DNA of 64,000 bases from Helicobacter suis (lineage in GTDB: Bacteria > Campylobacterota > Campylobacteria > Campylobacterales > Helicobacteraceae), in NCBI RefSeq assembly GCF_902196125.1, contig NZ_CABIKG010000009.1, forward strand, positions 22,704 to 86,703, in the 5' to 3' direction. Of this stretch, positions 40,634-50,291 are shown one piece after another (within the stretch, counting starts at the first letter, position 1; each line of letters starts with the position of its first letter). Under the pieces are notes generated by a model. It searched no databases and was not told the origin of the DNA. It saw only the letters and a list, made by a program, of their open reading frames with translations. Position numbers and translations under genes: made by a program.

Positions 40634-42859
40634 ATGCATGCCAGAATTATTATTAGTGGAGGGGTACAGGGGGTGGGTTTTAGGCCCTTTGTTTATAAAT
40701 TAGCTAAGCAATTAGGCGCGCATGGCTTTGTACGAAATATAGGTGGGCGGGTGGAGGTGGTACTAGAAAAAGCGCTATTATCTGCCTTTTTACAGGCTTT
40801 AAAAACTCAATTACCCCATAAAGCTTATATCAGCCACATAGAACACCACAACCACCCCCCTCTAAAAACAAAAGAATTTATCATTGCCCCTAGTCTATCC
40901 CCACGCCTAAGCCTACAAGATACTTTACCGTTAGATTTAGCCATTTGTGAGGCGTGTTTAAAAGATTTTAACGACCCCTCAAGCCGCTTTTTTAATTATC
41001 CTTTTGTTGCTTGCGCACATTGTGGGCCTAGATTTAGTTTATTAAAAAGTTTACCCTATGATCGCGCCCATACCTCTATGCATGCCTTTAAAATGTGTAC
41101 AGCCTGTCAAGAGGATTATACAAATCCCTCTAGCCGCCGTTTCTTTGCCCAAAGCCTTTCTTGCCCAAATTGTCCTATTTCTCTGATCTTTTATGATCCT
41201 AAAGGCAAACATATAAAAAAACCCCTAGAAAAAGCTATTGAGGCTATTTTAGCCGGGGAAGTGGTGGGCTTAAAGGGCATTGGGGGCTTTGCTTTGGTGT
41301 GTCAAGCGGATAATAAAGAAGCTGTACAAATTATTCGTACAATCAAAGCACGGCCGTTTAAGCCTTTAGCGATGATGTTACCCTCTTTAGAAAAAGCCTT
41401 AGAAATTGTGCATTTAAGCCCTTTAGAATACAAGACTCTTAGCTCAGCGATAGCTCCCATTGTGCTAGCTCTTAAAAAAGATAGCTACTTTGATCATTTA
41501 GCGCCTAATTTAGATAGTCTAGGCGTGATCTTACCCTATAGCGGGCTGCATTATCTACTAACACGCGCCTGTGGATCGCTTGTTTTTACTAGCGCAAATT
41601 TAAAGGGTGAGCCTATTATTACAGATTTAAAAAATCTGCAGGCTAAATTGCCCCTAAAGTATATTTTAGATCACAACCGCCCTATAGTACATGGCATTGA
41701 TGATAGTATTATGCGCTGTGTGGGGCAAGAAATGGGGATTGTGCGTCTAGCCAGAGGTCTAGCCCCTCTTTATTTGAACATGAAAGCTAAATCTTTTTTC
41801 ATTGGCATGGGTGCGCATAATAAGGCAAGTTTGTGTTTTGCACACCAAGATAAAGCTTTGGTAGTGCCGGATTTGGGCTCTTTAGACAGCGTAGCTAGTA
41901 TTGAGCATTATAAAAACACGCTAGATTTTTACATAAAATTATACGGGCAACCTGAAAGTATTGGTATAGATAAACACCCTAGATATATTTCTAGTCAAAT
42001 AGGACAGAAAATGGCTTTAAATAAAGCTAAATTAATGCCTATCCAACACCATAGAGCCCATTTCCACGCGCTATTAGCAGAATGGGAATTAGAACACAAA
42101 CTTAGGGAGGGAGTGGAGCTTTTAGGTTTTATTGCCGATGGATTTGGGCTTGGAACAAATCAAGAGTTATGGGGCTGTGAGGTTTTTAAAGCATGTTTTA
42201 AAAAATCTTGGCAAGTTAAGCGGATTTTATCTTTGAAAAATTTTTTGATCCCTCAATCAGAGCGGCTTATTAAAGATTCTAAAGTACTGGGTTATGCCTT
42301 AGCCTATCAGTACCATTTAACAGATTTATTAGAAAGCCTTAAAATTCCCCATGCTCTCACTCTTCAAAACATGTTAGATAAACAAATCCAAGTGTGTTCT
42401 ACCACTTCTTTAGGCCGCCTTTTTGATGCCATTGCTGCCTTTTGTGGTGTGGGTGCACTTAATACCTATGAGGGGCAAGCGGCGATGCAATTAGAGAGTT
42501 TGGCAAGAAGTGTGCTAAGTGATGCGCATTATTCTTTTAAAATCTATGATCAAAAAATCCTTTATGCCTCTATGTTAGAGGAAATACAAAGCGAGATTTT
42601 ACAAAAAAAGTATGCGCTGGTGGCTAGAAAATTCCATAACACCCTAGCCCATATAGCCTTTAATCTAGCACAATCTTATAAACTGCCCATACTCTTTGGA
42701 GGGGGGGTGTTTTTAAACCGCCTTTTATGCGAATGCATTAGCAATTTATTTAAAAACCACCCCTTTTTTCTACCTAAACTCTTGCCTTGTAGTGATGCAA
42801 GTTTAGCCTTTGGACAGGTACATTTTCTAGCTAATTTAAAGTTTAGGAGCAACCCATGA
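40634..42859 (+). CDS. hypF: Carbamoyltransferase HypF (hydrogenase maturation)
   Basis: Makes the thiocarbamate on HypE that becomes the cyanide ligands of [NiFe]-hydrogenase. A 741-residue protein with all usual domains: acylphosphatase (GGVQGVGFRPFVYK, residues 9-22); two zinc fingers (CEACLKDF, CAHCGPRF, CTACQEDY, CPNCP between 105 and 185); a YrdC-like domain (GLKGIGGFALVCQ near 215); and a Kae1-like carbamoyltransferase domain (PIQHHRAHFHALL near 475). The start directly follows the preceding stop codon. It implies a hydrogenase elsewhere in the genome. Confidence 0.96.
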   Translation: MHARIIISGGVQGVGFRPFVYKLAKQLGAHGFVRNIGGRVEVVLEKALLSAFLQALKTQLPHKAYISHIEHHNHPPLKTKEFIIAPSLSPRLSLQDTLPLDLAICEACLKDFNDPSSRFFNYPFVACAHCGPRFSLLKSLPYDRAHTSMHAFKMCTACQEDYTNPSSRRFFAQSLSCPNCPISLIFYDPKGKHIKKPLEKAIEAILAGEVVGLKGIGGFALVCQADNKEAVQIIRTIKARPFKPLAMMLPSLEKALEIVHLSPLEYKTLSSAIAPIVLALKKDSYFDHLAPNLDSLGVILPYSGLHYLLTRACGSLVFTSANLKGEPIITDLKNLQAKLPLKYILDHNRPIVHGIDDSIMRCVGQEMGIVRLARGLAPLYLNMKAKSFFIGMGAHNKASLCFAHQDKALVVPDLGSLDSVASIEHYKNTLDFYIKLYGQPESIGIDKHPRYISSQIGQKMALNKAKLMPIQHHRAHFHALLAEWELEHKLREGVELLGFIADGFGLGTNQELWGCEVFKACFKKSWQVKRILSLKNFLIPQSERLIKDSKVLGYALAYQYHLTDLLESLKIPHALTLQNMLDKQIQVCSTTSLGRLFDAIAAFCGVGALNTYEGQAAMQLESLARSVLSDAHYSFKIYDQKILYASMLEEIQSEILQKKYALVARKFHNTLAHIAFNLAQSYKLPILFGGGVFLNRLLCECISNLFKNHPFFLPKLLPCSDASLAFGQVHFLANLKFRSNP

Positions 42860-43470
42860 AACTAGCGGTATTTGATTTTGATTCAACTTTAATTGCAGCT
42901 GAGACTTTAGAGGTTTTGGCTCAAGCTTACAAAACAGGCGCAAAAATTAAAGAAATCACACAAAAGGCTATGGAGGGGAAAATAGATTTTTATGAGAGTT
43001 TGATTTGCCGTGTGGCGTGTTTAAAGGGCATGGATTTTAAAGAAGCTAAAAGCATTTGTGAAAACTTGCCTTTACAGCAGGGGGCTTATGAAGTGGTATC
43101 CGGTTTACAAACACGGGGTTATAAGGTGGTGTGTTTTAGTGGGGGCTTTAGATTAGCCACCTCATTTTTTAAAGAGAAGTTAAAGTTAGACGGGGATTTT
43201 AGCAACACTTTACATGTAGAAAAGGGCGTGTTAAATGGGCAAGTAAGTGGCCCGATGATGCGTAGTGATTCTAAATTTGAACTTTTGCAGAGTTTACAGG
43301 GTCTATTAAAAGTTAAGCAGACTTTAGTGATCGGAGATGGGGCTAATGATATTGGTATGTTTGGCTTAGCTAATTTAAGTATTGCCTTTAATGCTAAAGA
43401 AATTGTCAAGAAAGCTGCTAAGATCGTGGCTCAAACAACAGATTTACGCGAAATTTTAGAGTATGTTTAG
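42856..43470 (+). CDS. serB: Phosphoserine phosphatase
   Basis: Last step of serine synthesis. A 204-residue HAD enzyme. Motif I is VFDFDSTLI at residues 5-13, motif II FSGGFR near 94, and motif III with the late acidic pair is VIGDGANDIGM near 157. The short form without an ACT domain is usual here. It overlaps hypF by 4 bases and convergent pbp2 by 4 bases. Confidence 0.94.
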   Translation: MKLAVFDFDSTLIAAETLEVLAQAYKTGAKIKEITQKAMEGKIDFYESLICRVACLKGMDFKEAKSICENLPLQQGAYEVVSGLQTRGYKVVCFSGGFRLATSFFKEKLKLDGDFSNTLHVEKGVLNGQVSGPMMRSDSKFELLQSLQGLLKVKQTLVIGDGANDIGMFGLANLSIAFNAKEIVKKAAKIVAQTTDLREILEYV

Positions 43471-45239
43471 GGTTTGATATAGCCTAATTCTACTAAAGCA
43501 TTGGCCATTTCTTTAAGGATAAACCCGTTTTTACTCCCCCCGCCTCCATGTTCAACTAAAATAGTGATCACATATTTAGGTTTTTTATAGGGTAAAAAGG
43601 CGGTGATCCAAGCATGGGAGCGGTGTAAATACTCCATGTCTTGTTCTTTAATGCGGGTTTTAGTGCTTTGATCAATTTCTACAACCTGAGCCGTACCCGT
43701 CTTACAAGCCAAAGCCACCTTGACCCCTCGCGTACTATAATAAGCCGTCCCCCCCTGTGTGCTACAAGCCTCATACATGCCCTGACGCAAGGCACTTAGT
43801 TTAGATTTTTCAAAAGCATTTAACACATCTTTAACAAGAAATTGGCCTTTTAAAAAAAAGTGAGGGGTTGGGAGCTTACCTGAGGCAATTAAGGCGGTGT
43901 AATTGGCCACTTGTATAGGGGTGGCTAAAAAAGAGCCCTGACCTATGGAGGTGATTAAAGTATCGCCCGTATTCCACACATCTCCAAAGCGTTTCATTTT
44001 CCAGCTAGGATCGGGCAAGATTCCGACAAATTCATTAGGCAAATCTATCCCTGTTTTTTTCCCAAATCCCATTTGTCTTAAGGTTTTAGCTAGATTTTCA
44101 ATAGAAATATCTAAAGCAAATTTATAAAAATAAACATCTACAGACTCTTTAATGGCCTTGTATAAATTACTTTCTCCATGCCCTCCGGGTTTCCAATCTC
44201 TAAACTTGCGTTTGCCCACTTCAATATAAGCGGGGGTGGGAATCTCTGTTTTTTCGCTAATGGGGAGATATTCTAAAAAACTTAAGGCCGAACCCATTTT
44301 CACCACCGATCCGGGCGGATATAGCCCATTAATAAAACGGTTTAATAAAGGGTTGTAAGTATCCTCTTGTAGATTCTTCCAATTAGCTACACTAATGCCT
44401 CCGATAAATTCATTGAGGTTATATTCAGGATAACTACCGGCAGCTAAAATCTCTCCGGTGTGTATATCCATCACCACTAACGCCCCTCGTTTGTCTACAA
44501 AAAGCGCATCGGCTCGTTGTTGCAAGCGTTTATCTAAACTCAAAATTAAATTATTATTTGTCTTGGGTTCTTGCCTTTTTAGCACTTCTAATTCTTGGTT
44601 AAGCGCATTGACACTCACAAGCTTATAACCCATTTCCCCTTGTAAAAGATCGTTATATTGCTTTTCTAAACCTGTTTTACCTATGGTGTGGGTGTATTGG
44701 CTTTTTGGATCGCTTTGTAAATCTTTGCTATCAGCTGCGCCTAGATAGCCAATCACATGGGAGGCTAGGGTGTTATTAGGATAATGGCGTTTGTTAGTTG
44801 CTGTGATATAAATTTGGGGGTTTAATAAAAGTTTAGGGTAGAGGGTTTGCATTTTATCATAGGGGACAAAATCTAAAATGGGGATTGTGTTGTGGTTGTA
44901 AAAGGAATTTTGGCGCTGGTAATTTTCTAGGGCATCTTGAATATCTAGGGTGGGGAAGTAGTGTTGTAAAAATTCTAATTGGGTTTGTAGGGAGTCTTTT
45001 TTAAGAGAAGGGGCTAGAGAAATGCTAAAACCTAGTTTATTGATAGCTAGTAATTCGTGGCGTCTATCCATGATAAGCCCACGCGTGGGGACTAAAATTT
45101 CTTTTTTAGTCATGTTGCGCAAGGCAAGCTGTTCAAAGTAATCATTAGTCTTAATGGTTAAGATAAAAATACGCAATAAAAGTACCGCCCACACGAGCAC
45201 TAAAAAGCCTAAAGTTAAGCGGTGTCTAAGACTTTGCAT
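43467..45239 (-). CDS. mrdA: Penicillin-binding protein 2 (peptidoglycan transpeptidase)
   Basis: Class B PBP of the cell-elongation machinery. A 590-residue protein. One membrane helix near the start (LTLGFLVLVWAVLLLRIFI) is followed by the PBP dimerisation domain, then the transpeptidase. The active serine is in PPGSVVKMGS near residue 315, and the KTGT box is in ALACKTGTAQ near 510. The ATG at 45239 is chosen (MQSLRHRL); the gene overlaps the MreD-like gene by 14 bases. The order matches HP1565-HP1566 as I recall. Confidence 0.95.
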   Translation of the reverse strand: MQSLRHRLTLGFLVLVWAVLLLRIFILTIKTNDYFEQLALRNMTKKEILVPTRGLIMDRRHELLAINKLGFSISLAPSLKKDSLQTQLEFLQHYFPTLDIQDALENYQRQNSFYNHNTIPILDFVPYDKMQTLYPKLLLNPQIYITATNKRHYPNNTLASHVIGYLGAADSKDLQSDPKSQYTHTIGKTGLEKQYNDLLQGEMGYKLVSVNALNQELEVLKRQEPKTNNNLILSLDKRLQQRADALFVDKRGALVVMDIHTGEILAAGSYPEYNLNEFIGGISVANWKNLQEDTYNPLLNRFINGLYPPGSVVKMGSALSFLEYLPISEKTEIPTPAYIEVGKRKFRDWKPGGHGESNLYKAIKESVDVYFYKFALDISIENLAKTLRQMGFGKKTGIDLPNEFVGILPDPSWKMKRFGDVWNTGDTLITSIGQGSFLATPIQVANYTALIASGKLPTPHFFLKGQFLVKDVLNAFEKSKLSALRQGMYEACSTQGGTAYYSTRGVKVALACKTGTAQVVEIDQSTKTRIKEQDMEYLHRSHAWITAFLPYKKPKYVITILVEHGGGGSKNGFILKEMANALVELGYIKP

Positions 45240-45657
45240 AGATTCTCCATAGTACAAATTCTAAAACGCTACAAAAGAGAAGATAATCCCACACTTTTAA
45301 GGGAGTGTTGTGTAAAGAAGAGAGTAGGGTAAAGTAAAGCACATAAATAGCTAGAATGTGGAAAGCGTCCCATAAAATATGTTCTTGTAAAACACTTAAT
45401 AAGCGCTTGATAGCTAATTCTTCATAGAGGATAAAAAGTAAAATTAAAAACCCTAGAGGTTCTTGATGGATAGCCTCTAAGAGCAAAAGACAGATAAAAA
45501 TCCACACCACATAGCGATCTTGATATTCCTGAGTTTCTCGTGTTTTGTATAGAATGAATAAAAAGCCAATCAGGGGAGGTAAGCTAGGATAAAGGCTACA
45601 TAAATTGCTATAAAGATAAAAACACAAACCATAAATAGAATAGGGGAGCGCTTGCAT
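45226..45657 (-). CDS. MreD-like small membrane protein
   Basis: A 143-residue protein with about four or five membrane helices (LCSLYPSLPPLIGFLFILY, FICLLLLEAIH, LGFLILLFILYEEL, FHILAIYVLYFTLL). No sequence motif identifies it; the size, topology and place directly before pbp2 suggest a role like MreD in the elongasome. It shares its start base with the end of engB. Confidence 0.65.
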   Translation of the reverse strand: MQALPYSIYGLCFYLYSNLCSLYPSLPPLIGFLFILYKTRETQEYQDRYVVWIFICLLLLEAIHQEPLGFLILLFILYEELAIKRLLSVLQEHILWDAFHILAIYVLYFTLLSSLHNTPLKVWDYLLFCSVLEFVLWRIYAKS

Positions 45658-46271
45658 TATAGACCTAACAAAGAGTCAACTACTCTTTGTTGGATACTCT
45701 TTAAAGATCCAAATTTAGGGGGCAAGCTTGCTATTTTTAGAGTACTGACAAGTAAATGTGGGGTTTTATAATAAAGGGCGTGTTGATCGTGGCTATTTAG
45801 CTTATCAAACTTGGTATAAACATGCATAATTTGCTGATCGGGCTTGATCACACTCTTTAAGAATTGTTGCAGAGTTGTATCTATTTCTAAATGCGGGTGT
45901 CTGGAGTCTATGAGGTGTAAAAATAATTTGATACTCACCCGTTGCTTTAAAAGGGTGTATAAAAAACCTTCCCATTCTTGTTTTAAACTCTTAGAGACTT
46001 TGGCATACCCAAATCCGGGTAAATCTATACAACCAAATTTAACCACCTCTTGGTTTAATTGCCAAGTGGTGGTGAAAAAATTAGCCATTCTGGTTTTGCC
46101 CGGTGTGGCTGAGCTTTTGGCAATCTTGCATTCTAAAAGCTGGTTAATAAAGGTACTTTTGCCAACATTGCTACGGCCTAAAAACGCCACTTCAGCCATG
46201 TTAGAGGGCGGACAATCCTGCAGACGCGCACTAGATCGCACAAAGTGGGTTTTTAAAACTTTAATGGGCAT
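45657..46271 (-). CDS. engB: Ribosome biogenesis GTP-binding protein EngB/YsxC
   Basis: GTPase needed for large ribosomal subunit assembly. A 204-residue protein with G1 in FLGRSNVGKSTFIN near residue 28, G2/G3 in ATPGKTRMANFF and DLPGFGYAKVSK, and G4 in YTKFDKLN near 152. The ATG at 46271 (MPIKVLKTHFV) is chosen; a longer frame would lie inside lptA and add a lysine-rich tail. It overlaps lptA by 11 bases. Confidence 0.94.
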   Translation of the reverse strand: MPIKVLKTHFVRSSARLQDCPPSNMAEVAFLGRSNVGKSTFINQLLECKIAKSSATPGKTRMANFFTTTWQLNQEVVKFGCIDLPGFGYAKVSKSLKQEWEGFLYTLLKQRVSIKLFLHLIDSRHPHLEIDTTLQQFLKSVIKPDQQIMHVYTKFDKLNSHDQHALYYKTPHLLVSTLKIASLPPKFGSLKSIQQRVVDSLLGL

Positions 46272-46782
46272 GTTTTTGCTTAGCCTTTTTGGCCTTTTCT
46301 TTCTTTTGCGTTTTTTGTACATCTTCCATGTCAAAGACAAATCTAGCCGGCTTATCCTTGCTACCTAAAACATTTGCATAGCCATGTTCTTTGCTTAGAA
46401 TAATTTCCTCGCCCTTAATGGAGTTGACTTTGCCTATTTCATTAACTACAGCATTTTGTAAGAGGCGGTACTCTTGTTTAAGCGCGTTATAAACCAGTTT
46501 ATCAGAATGCCCCTCAACTTCTCGCCCATCTTGGGTAAACAAATGAAACTTAACATCTCCAAAAGCTTCGTATCGGGTGGGTTGGCGCTTTTCATTGGTG
46601 TAAATAATCACTTTATTAGCTACAAGCGTATCTTTGCCCTTTTTGATGTGTACATGCCCTTCAATAATGGTGATTTTCTTTAAATCATTGGCTAAAAATT
46701 TATCAGCGGTAACCTCTAAAGTTTCTTTAAGAGGCAAAGCAGAAATAAAGCCTACAAGTAGCATACAACACAACTTTTTCAA
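46261..46782 (-). CDS. lptA: Lipopolysaccharide transport periplasmic protein LptA
   Basis: Bridges inner and outer membranes to carry LPS. A 173-residue protein with a signal peptide (CCMLLVGFISALPL) and an OstA/LptA beta-jellyroll (LEVTADKFLANDLKKITII, NKVIIYTNEKRQPTRYEAFG). The end is very lysine-rich (KEKAKKAKQKHAH), which is unusual for the family. It overlaps lptC by 4 bases; together they form an export pair. Confidence 0.9.
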   Translation of the reverse strand: MKKLCCMLLVGFISALPLKETLEVTADKFLANDLKKITIIEGHVHIKKGKDTLVANKVIIYTNEKRQPTRYEAFGDVKFHLFTQDGREVEGHSDKLVYNALKQEYRLLQNAVVNEIGKVNSIKGEEIILSKEHGYANVLGSKDKPARFVFDMEDVQKTQKKEKAKKAKQKHAH

Positions 46783-47348
46783 AATTTAAAGCTTTGGGAG
46801 CGCGGTTTGGATTGGTTGGCGCTGGCTAAATTGATAATGGCATGGATACTTTGGGCTTTAAGGATTTTAGTGATGTGATCATAGGCAATATTTTGGCCGC
46901 TAAAATCCCCCTCTGGTGCGCTAAGTAAAAAATCACCCTGCCCTTGAAAAGTTTGTTTGCTATGATCATAAACCCCTTTCTGACTCCAAAAACTTTCATG
47001 GTTGCTGGTGGTGTAGAGTACCCCTTTTGGGAAATTGTACAGATTTTCATGCCGAATCAATTCCTCCCCTTTGGCATGTTCAAGCATTTGGTTTTTGGGA
47101 TCAAATTTACTTAAAGTAAAATCATAGAGTACTTCATGATCGCTAAATTGCAAAGCTCTACTCCCTTTAATACTCAAATCTGTATCCGTTGTATTAGTTT
47201 GGAAGGCATTAAAGTTATGCAGTTCAATCTTAGCAAAATTTTTACTTGTGGGTATTGTATCTTTTTGTGGTCTAAGAAAAAATAAGATCAACCCCCCCAT
47301 AGCAATAGCCAAACCAATAAAAAATAACCATACAGAATTTAAGCGCAC
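46779..47348 (-). CDS. lptC: LPS export system protein LptC
   Basis: A 189-residue bitopic protein with an N-terminal membrane helix (VWLFFIGLAIAMGGLILFF) and a periplasmic jellyroll (FQTNTTDTDLSIKGSRALQ, FSGQNIAYDH). LptC takes LPS from LptBFG and hands it to LptA, whose gene overlaps this one by 4 bases. Identity rests on topology, the repeat pattern and the neighbour lptA. It follows rlpA directly. Confidence 0.82.
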   Translation of the reverse strand: MRLNSVWLFFIGLAIAMGGLILFFLRPQKDTIPTSKNFAKIELHNFNAFQTNTTDTDLSIKGSRALQFSDHEVLYDFTLSKFDPKNQMLEHAKGEELIRHENLYNFPKGVLYTTSNHESFWSQKGVYDHSKQTFQGQGDFLLSAPEGDFSGQNIAYDHITKILKAQSIHAIINLASANQSKPRSQSFKF

Positions 47349-48332
47349 CTATTCACGCACCAAAATACTAGGTTTAGCCAAAGCCTTAGCATAGTCATTA
47401 GCTTCATCTTGGCTTTTAAAACCCTTGATAAAAACGCGATAAATGGGTCTATTATTTTTAATCCCCTCCACTACTTGGGTGGTATAACTCTTTTCTTTTA
47501 AACTCGCTTCTAAGGCCCTTTTTGCTTGGAGTGCTCCTTGTTGGCTTCTAAAAGCCCCCATTTGTAAGGAAAAATTGCCCCCGCTATAAGTTTTTTGACT
47601 CTCCCCTACCTTAAATTCTTGTTTAAGTACTGTAGCCTGTTTGTTTTGATCAAGTGATTTTTCATATTGCTTAGCAATTAGCCCTCCAAAGCCTAGCACC
47701 TCCAAACGCACCGGAGCCACCCCCTTACCCACTAAGGCAATATCTCTAGCTGCAGCGTTGGAAAGATCGATGATGCGATTAGCCACAAAGGGACCCCGAT
47801 CGTTAATGCGTACAATGGTACTTTTATTATTATTCTTATTAGTAACCTTAACAATGGTATTCATCGGCAAGGTCTTATTAGCCGCTGTATGGGCGTACAT
47901 ATTGTAAGTTTCTCCATTACTAGTACGCTTGGCATGGAAATTAGGGCCATACCAGCTAGCATAACCATCAAAGGTCTGCCCGACATTAACTTTAGTCGGA
48001 TAATACATTTTCCCGCCCACACTATAAGGGCGCATAGTAGCGCGCTGGATTGCCTCTGAATCGCGCATGCCTGCTGTTAAACTGGTAGAAGAGGGGGTTA
48101 CAGATTGGGGCGCTTGATTCTTTTTATGGCGGTGGAAGAAAGAGAAAAAGGAATGCTTATGGGGACGGGGTTGCTTAGATGATCCAAAATCTATAGCGTC
48201 CTCATAAGCCCGCAAACTTTCATGCTTACTAAAAACAGAGTGTGTAGTTGGCGTACCCACTTGGGTACTTTTTTCTTTAGTACAACTCACTAATATCAGA
48301 CACAGCAGCGCTAAAATATAACTAGCTTTCAT
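47349..48332 (-). CDS. rlpA: Septal ring lytic transglycosylase RlpA-like lipoprotein
   Basis: A 327-residue lipoprotein. The lipobox LVSC is at residues 15-18. A double-psi beta-barrel domain (GYASWYGPNFHAKRTSNGE near 125, INDRGPF near 178) and a C-terminal SPOR domain (NFSLQMGAFRSQQGALQAKR) follow. SPOR domains bind denuded peptidoglycan at septa. It shares one base with mltD. The order rlpA-mltD-tatD is that of HP1571-HP1573 as I recall. Confidence 0.93.
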   Translation of the reverse strand: MKASYILALLCLILVSCTKEKSTQVGTPTTHSVFSKHESLRAYEDAIDFGSSKQPRPHKHSFFSFFHRHKKNQAPQSVTPSSTSLTAGMRDSEAIQRATMRPYSVGGKMYYPTKVNVGQTFDGYASWYGPNFHAKRTSNGETYNMYAHTAANKTLPMNTIVKVTNKNNNKSTIVRINDRGPFVANRIIDLSNAAARDIALVGKGVAPVRLEVLGFGGLIAKQYEKSLDQNKQATVLKQEFKVGESQKTYSGGNFSLQMGAFRSQQGALQAKRALEASLKEKSYTTQVVEGIKNNRPIYRVFIKGFKSQDEANDYAKALAKPSILVRE

Positions 48333-49435
48333 TAAAACTCATTTTGTGCCACTTTTTTAGAGTGATAGGATTTTTTAAGCACAGGGATCATGATTTGTTG
48401 GTTACGGCTTAAATAAGAGCTTCTCAAGTTATTAGCAGATTTAATCATAGAAACGCTGCTATGAAATCTTTTAGCGATAGAATATAAAGTTTCTTTAGCT
48501 CTGACTTTATGCCTAATAAAAAGCGTGGCCACACCACTACCCGGTTTATAATGTTGCCTAAAATAGGCTAGATTTTCATAAGGGATATAGACCATACTAG
48601 AAGTTCCTGTGGGTAGAAAATTATAACGGAACTGGTGGTTATAAGCTTTGAGTTCTGATAAAGAAAGGTGAGCACTTTTGGCTATCTCTGAGAGTAAAGT
48701 CCCCCCTTGTAACTGCAAACTTGCTAAGCTTTGTCTAGCGCCACGATTAAGCAAGTAGGCTTTATGCCCTAGCGTATCTAAATTATTAAAAGCAATGGCT
48801 AAACTCAAAATAGAGCGGATATAGTGGCGTGTTTCTTTAGGTAGAAATTTTTTATCCTCATCTAAAAGCACATTGATATTATCCGTGCCTGCTAACATAA
48901 CCGCCTCTTGTACCCTTCTAAGCCCATAGTTATAAGCCATAGCCACTAAATACCATTGTTTGGTTTGTTTATAAAGCATGTGAAAGTAGCGAATTGCAGC
49001 TTGCGTACTCTTGATAGGATCGCGCCGTTCATCTAAATAACGCCCCACATGTAAACCAAGCATCTTAGCCGTCTCTGGCATGAGTTGCCAAATCCCTACG
49101 GCTTTTTTCACACTGCAAGCACGGGTAGAAAACTTAGACTCTGCCATAGCTAAAAATAAGAATTCTACGGGGATATTAGCCTGAATGAGCATACTTTTAA
49201 TGGTGGGGATAAAAATACCATTGGCATCGTAGTGTTGTACTAATTTGCCAAATGTTTGTTGTACACTTTCAAGGGTTTGTGTATTTTGCATACTTGTTAA
49301 AAACGCCACATCTACCCCAAAGGCATTTAGGGTTTTTAAACTCGTGTTATTGATAATAGATTGGGCATTAAGATTTGGCATTAAAAAAATACAGCCAAAT
49401 AAGAGAATAAAAAACTTCTTTAAAGGTGCAGTCAT
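48332..49435 (-). CDS. mltD: Membrane-bound lytic transglycosylase D-like (SLT plus LysM)
   Basis: Cleaves peptidoglycan glycan strands. A 367-residue protein with a signal peptide (FFILLFGCIFLMPNLNA) and an SLT domain with the catalytic glutamate in LAMAESKFSTRACS near residue 98. Further SLT features are VGIWQLMPETAKMLG and MAYNYGLRRV. One clear LysM repeat (VRAKETLYSIAKRFH, near 315-355) follows a weaker one. Acts in the periplasm beside RlpA. Confidence 0.93.
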   Translation of the reverse strand: MTAPLKKFFILLFGCIFLMPNLNAQSIINNTSLKTLNAFGVDVAFLTSMQNTQTLESVQQTFGKLVQHYDANGIFIPTIKSMLIQANIPVEFLFLAMAESKFSTRACSVKKAVGIWQLMPETAKMLGLHVGRYLDERRDPIKSTQAAIRYFHMLYKQTKQWYLVAMAYNYGLRRVQEAVMLAGTDNINVLLDEDKKFLPKETRHYIRSILSLAIAFNNLDTLGHKAYLLNRGARQSLASLQLQGGTLLSEIAKSAHLSLSELKAYNHQFRYNFLPTGTSSMVYIPYENLAYFRQHYKPGSGVATLFIRHKVRAKETLYSIAKRFHSSVSMIKSANNLRSSYLSRNQQIMIPVLKKSYHSKKVAQNEF

Positions 49436-50206
49436 TTAAGAAACCTTTGGTAAGCCAAAGAGAGTTTTGGCATTATGTGTAGTGGTTTTGGCAAGTTCTT
49501 CTAAATTAATACAACACACTTCTGCTATTTTTTGGGCGATTAGAGGAATGTGGTGGGGCTCGTTGCGTTGCCCTCTAAAAGGGTGGGGGGTGAGATAGGG
49601 CGCATCGGTTTCTAATAGCAAACGCTCTATAGGGATTTTTGGCAAAATTGCCACTAAGTTTTTAGCATTTTTAAAGGTTGCTACACCTCCAATCCCGTAG
49701 TAAAACTGAGAGGAAAGCTCTAAAAGCAAGGGGTGGGCATTATAGCAATGTAAAACCCCTTTGAGTTTTGGGTATTGTTTTAAAATGAAGTAGGCATCTT
49801 CACTAGCCTCTCTAATGTGCACGATCAAGGGTTTTTCAAATTCTAAGGCTAGATTAATTTGTGTAATAAAGGCCTCTTTTTGGCGTGCTATTATTATTTG
49901 ATCTAGCGTCTCTAGGCGGTGATAATCTAACCCACACTCCCCCACAGCCACGCATTTAGGGTGTTTAATATGCTCTTTTAAAACATTTAGATCAAATTCT
50001 TCTAAGTCTAAAGGGTGTACCCCCACAGCAAAGTATAAATTTTGGTGGGCTTCACATAGGGTAATGGCGCGTTTTAAATCCTTAGGACTAGCTGCAGGGA
50101 TAATAGCTATTTGTACCCCCACTTCTTTAGCACTTTGCAACACTTTTAAAAAATCTGCTTGGTAGGAGGGGTGATCTAAATGGCAATGGGTGTCCACAAG
50201 CTCCAT
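49436..50206 (-). CDS. tatD: TatD family metal-dependent hydrolase
   Basis: A 256-residue TIM-barrel metallohydrolase. Metal ligands are in VDTHCHLDHPSY at residues 4-15, the glutamate is in AVGECGLDYHR near 92, histidines are in LIVHIREASED and VLHCYNA, and the late aspartate is in LLETDAPYLTP near 205. TatD proteins are 3'-5' DNases in DNA repair. The gene ends directly at mltD. Confidence 0.92.
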   Translation of the reverse strand: MELVDTHCHLDHPSYQADFLKVLQSAKEVGVQIAIIPAASPKDLKRAITLCEAHQNLYFAVGVHPLDLEEFDLNVLKEHIKHPKCVAVGECGLDYHRLETLDQIIIARQKEAFITQINLALEFEKPLIVHIREASEDAYFILKQYPKLKGVLHCYNAHPLLLELSSQFYYGIGGVATFKNAKNLVAILPKIPIERLLLETDAPYLTPHPFRGQRNEPHHIPLIAQKIAEVCCINLEELAKTTTHNAKTLFGLPKVS

Positions 50207-50247
50207 ATTTATTTCCTCTCAATGATAATAAAAAAGCCCCATTGTAC

Positions 50248-50253
50248 TATAAT
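50248..50253 (+). promoter_or_regulatory. -10 box for ribE-flhX
   Basis: TATAAT in tgtactataatttg lies 39-44 bases before the GTG start of ribE, in the 85-base divergent gap with tatD. No RFN (FMN) riboswitch fits in the leader, which is under 40 bases. Confidence 0.6.
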
Positions 50254-50291
50254 TTGTACGCCATATACATTAAAAATTAAAGGATTAAAGC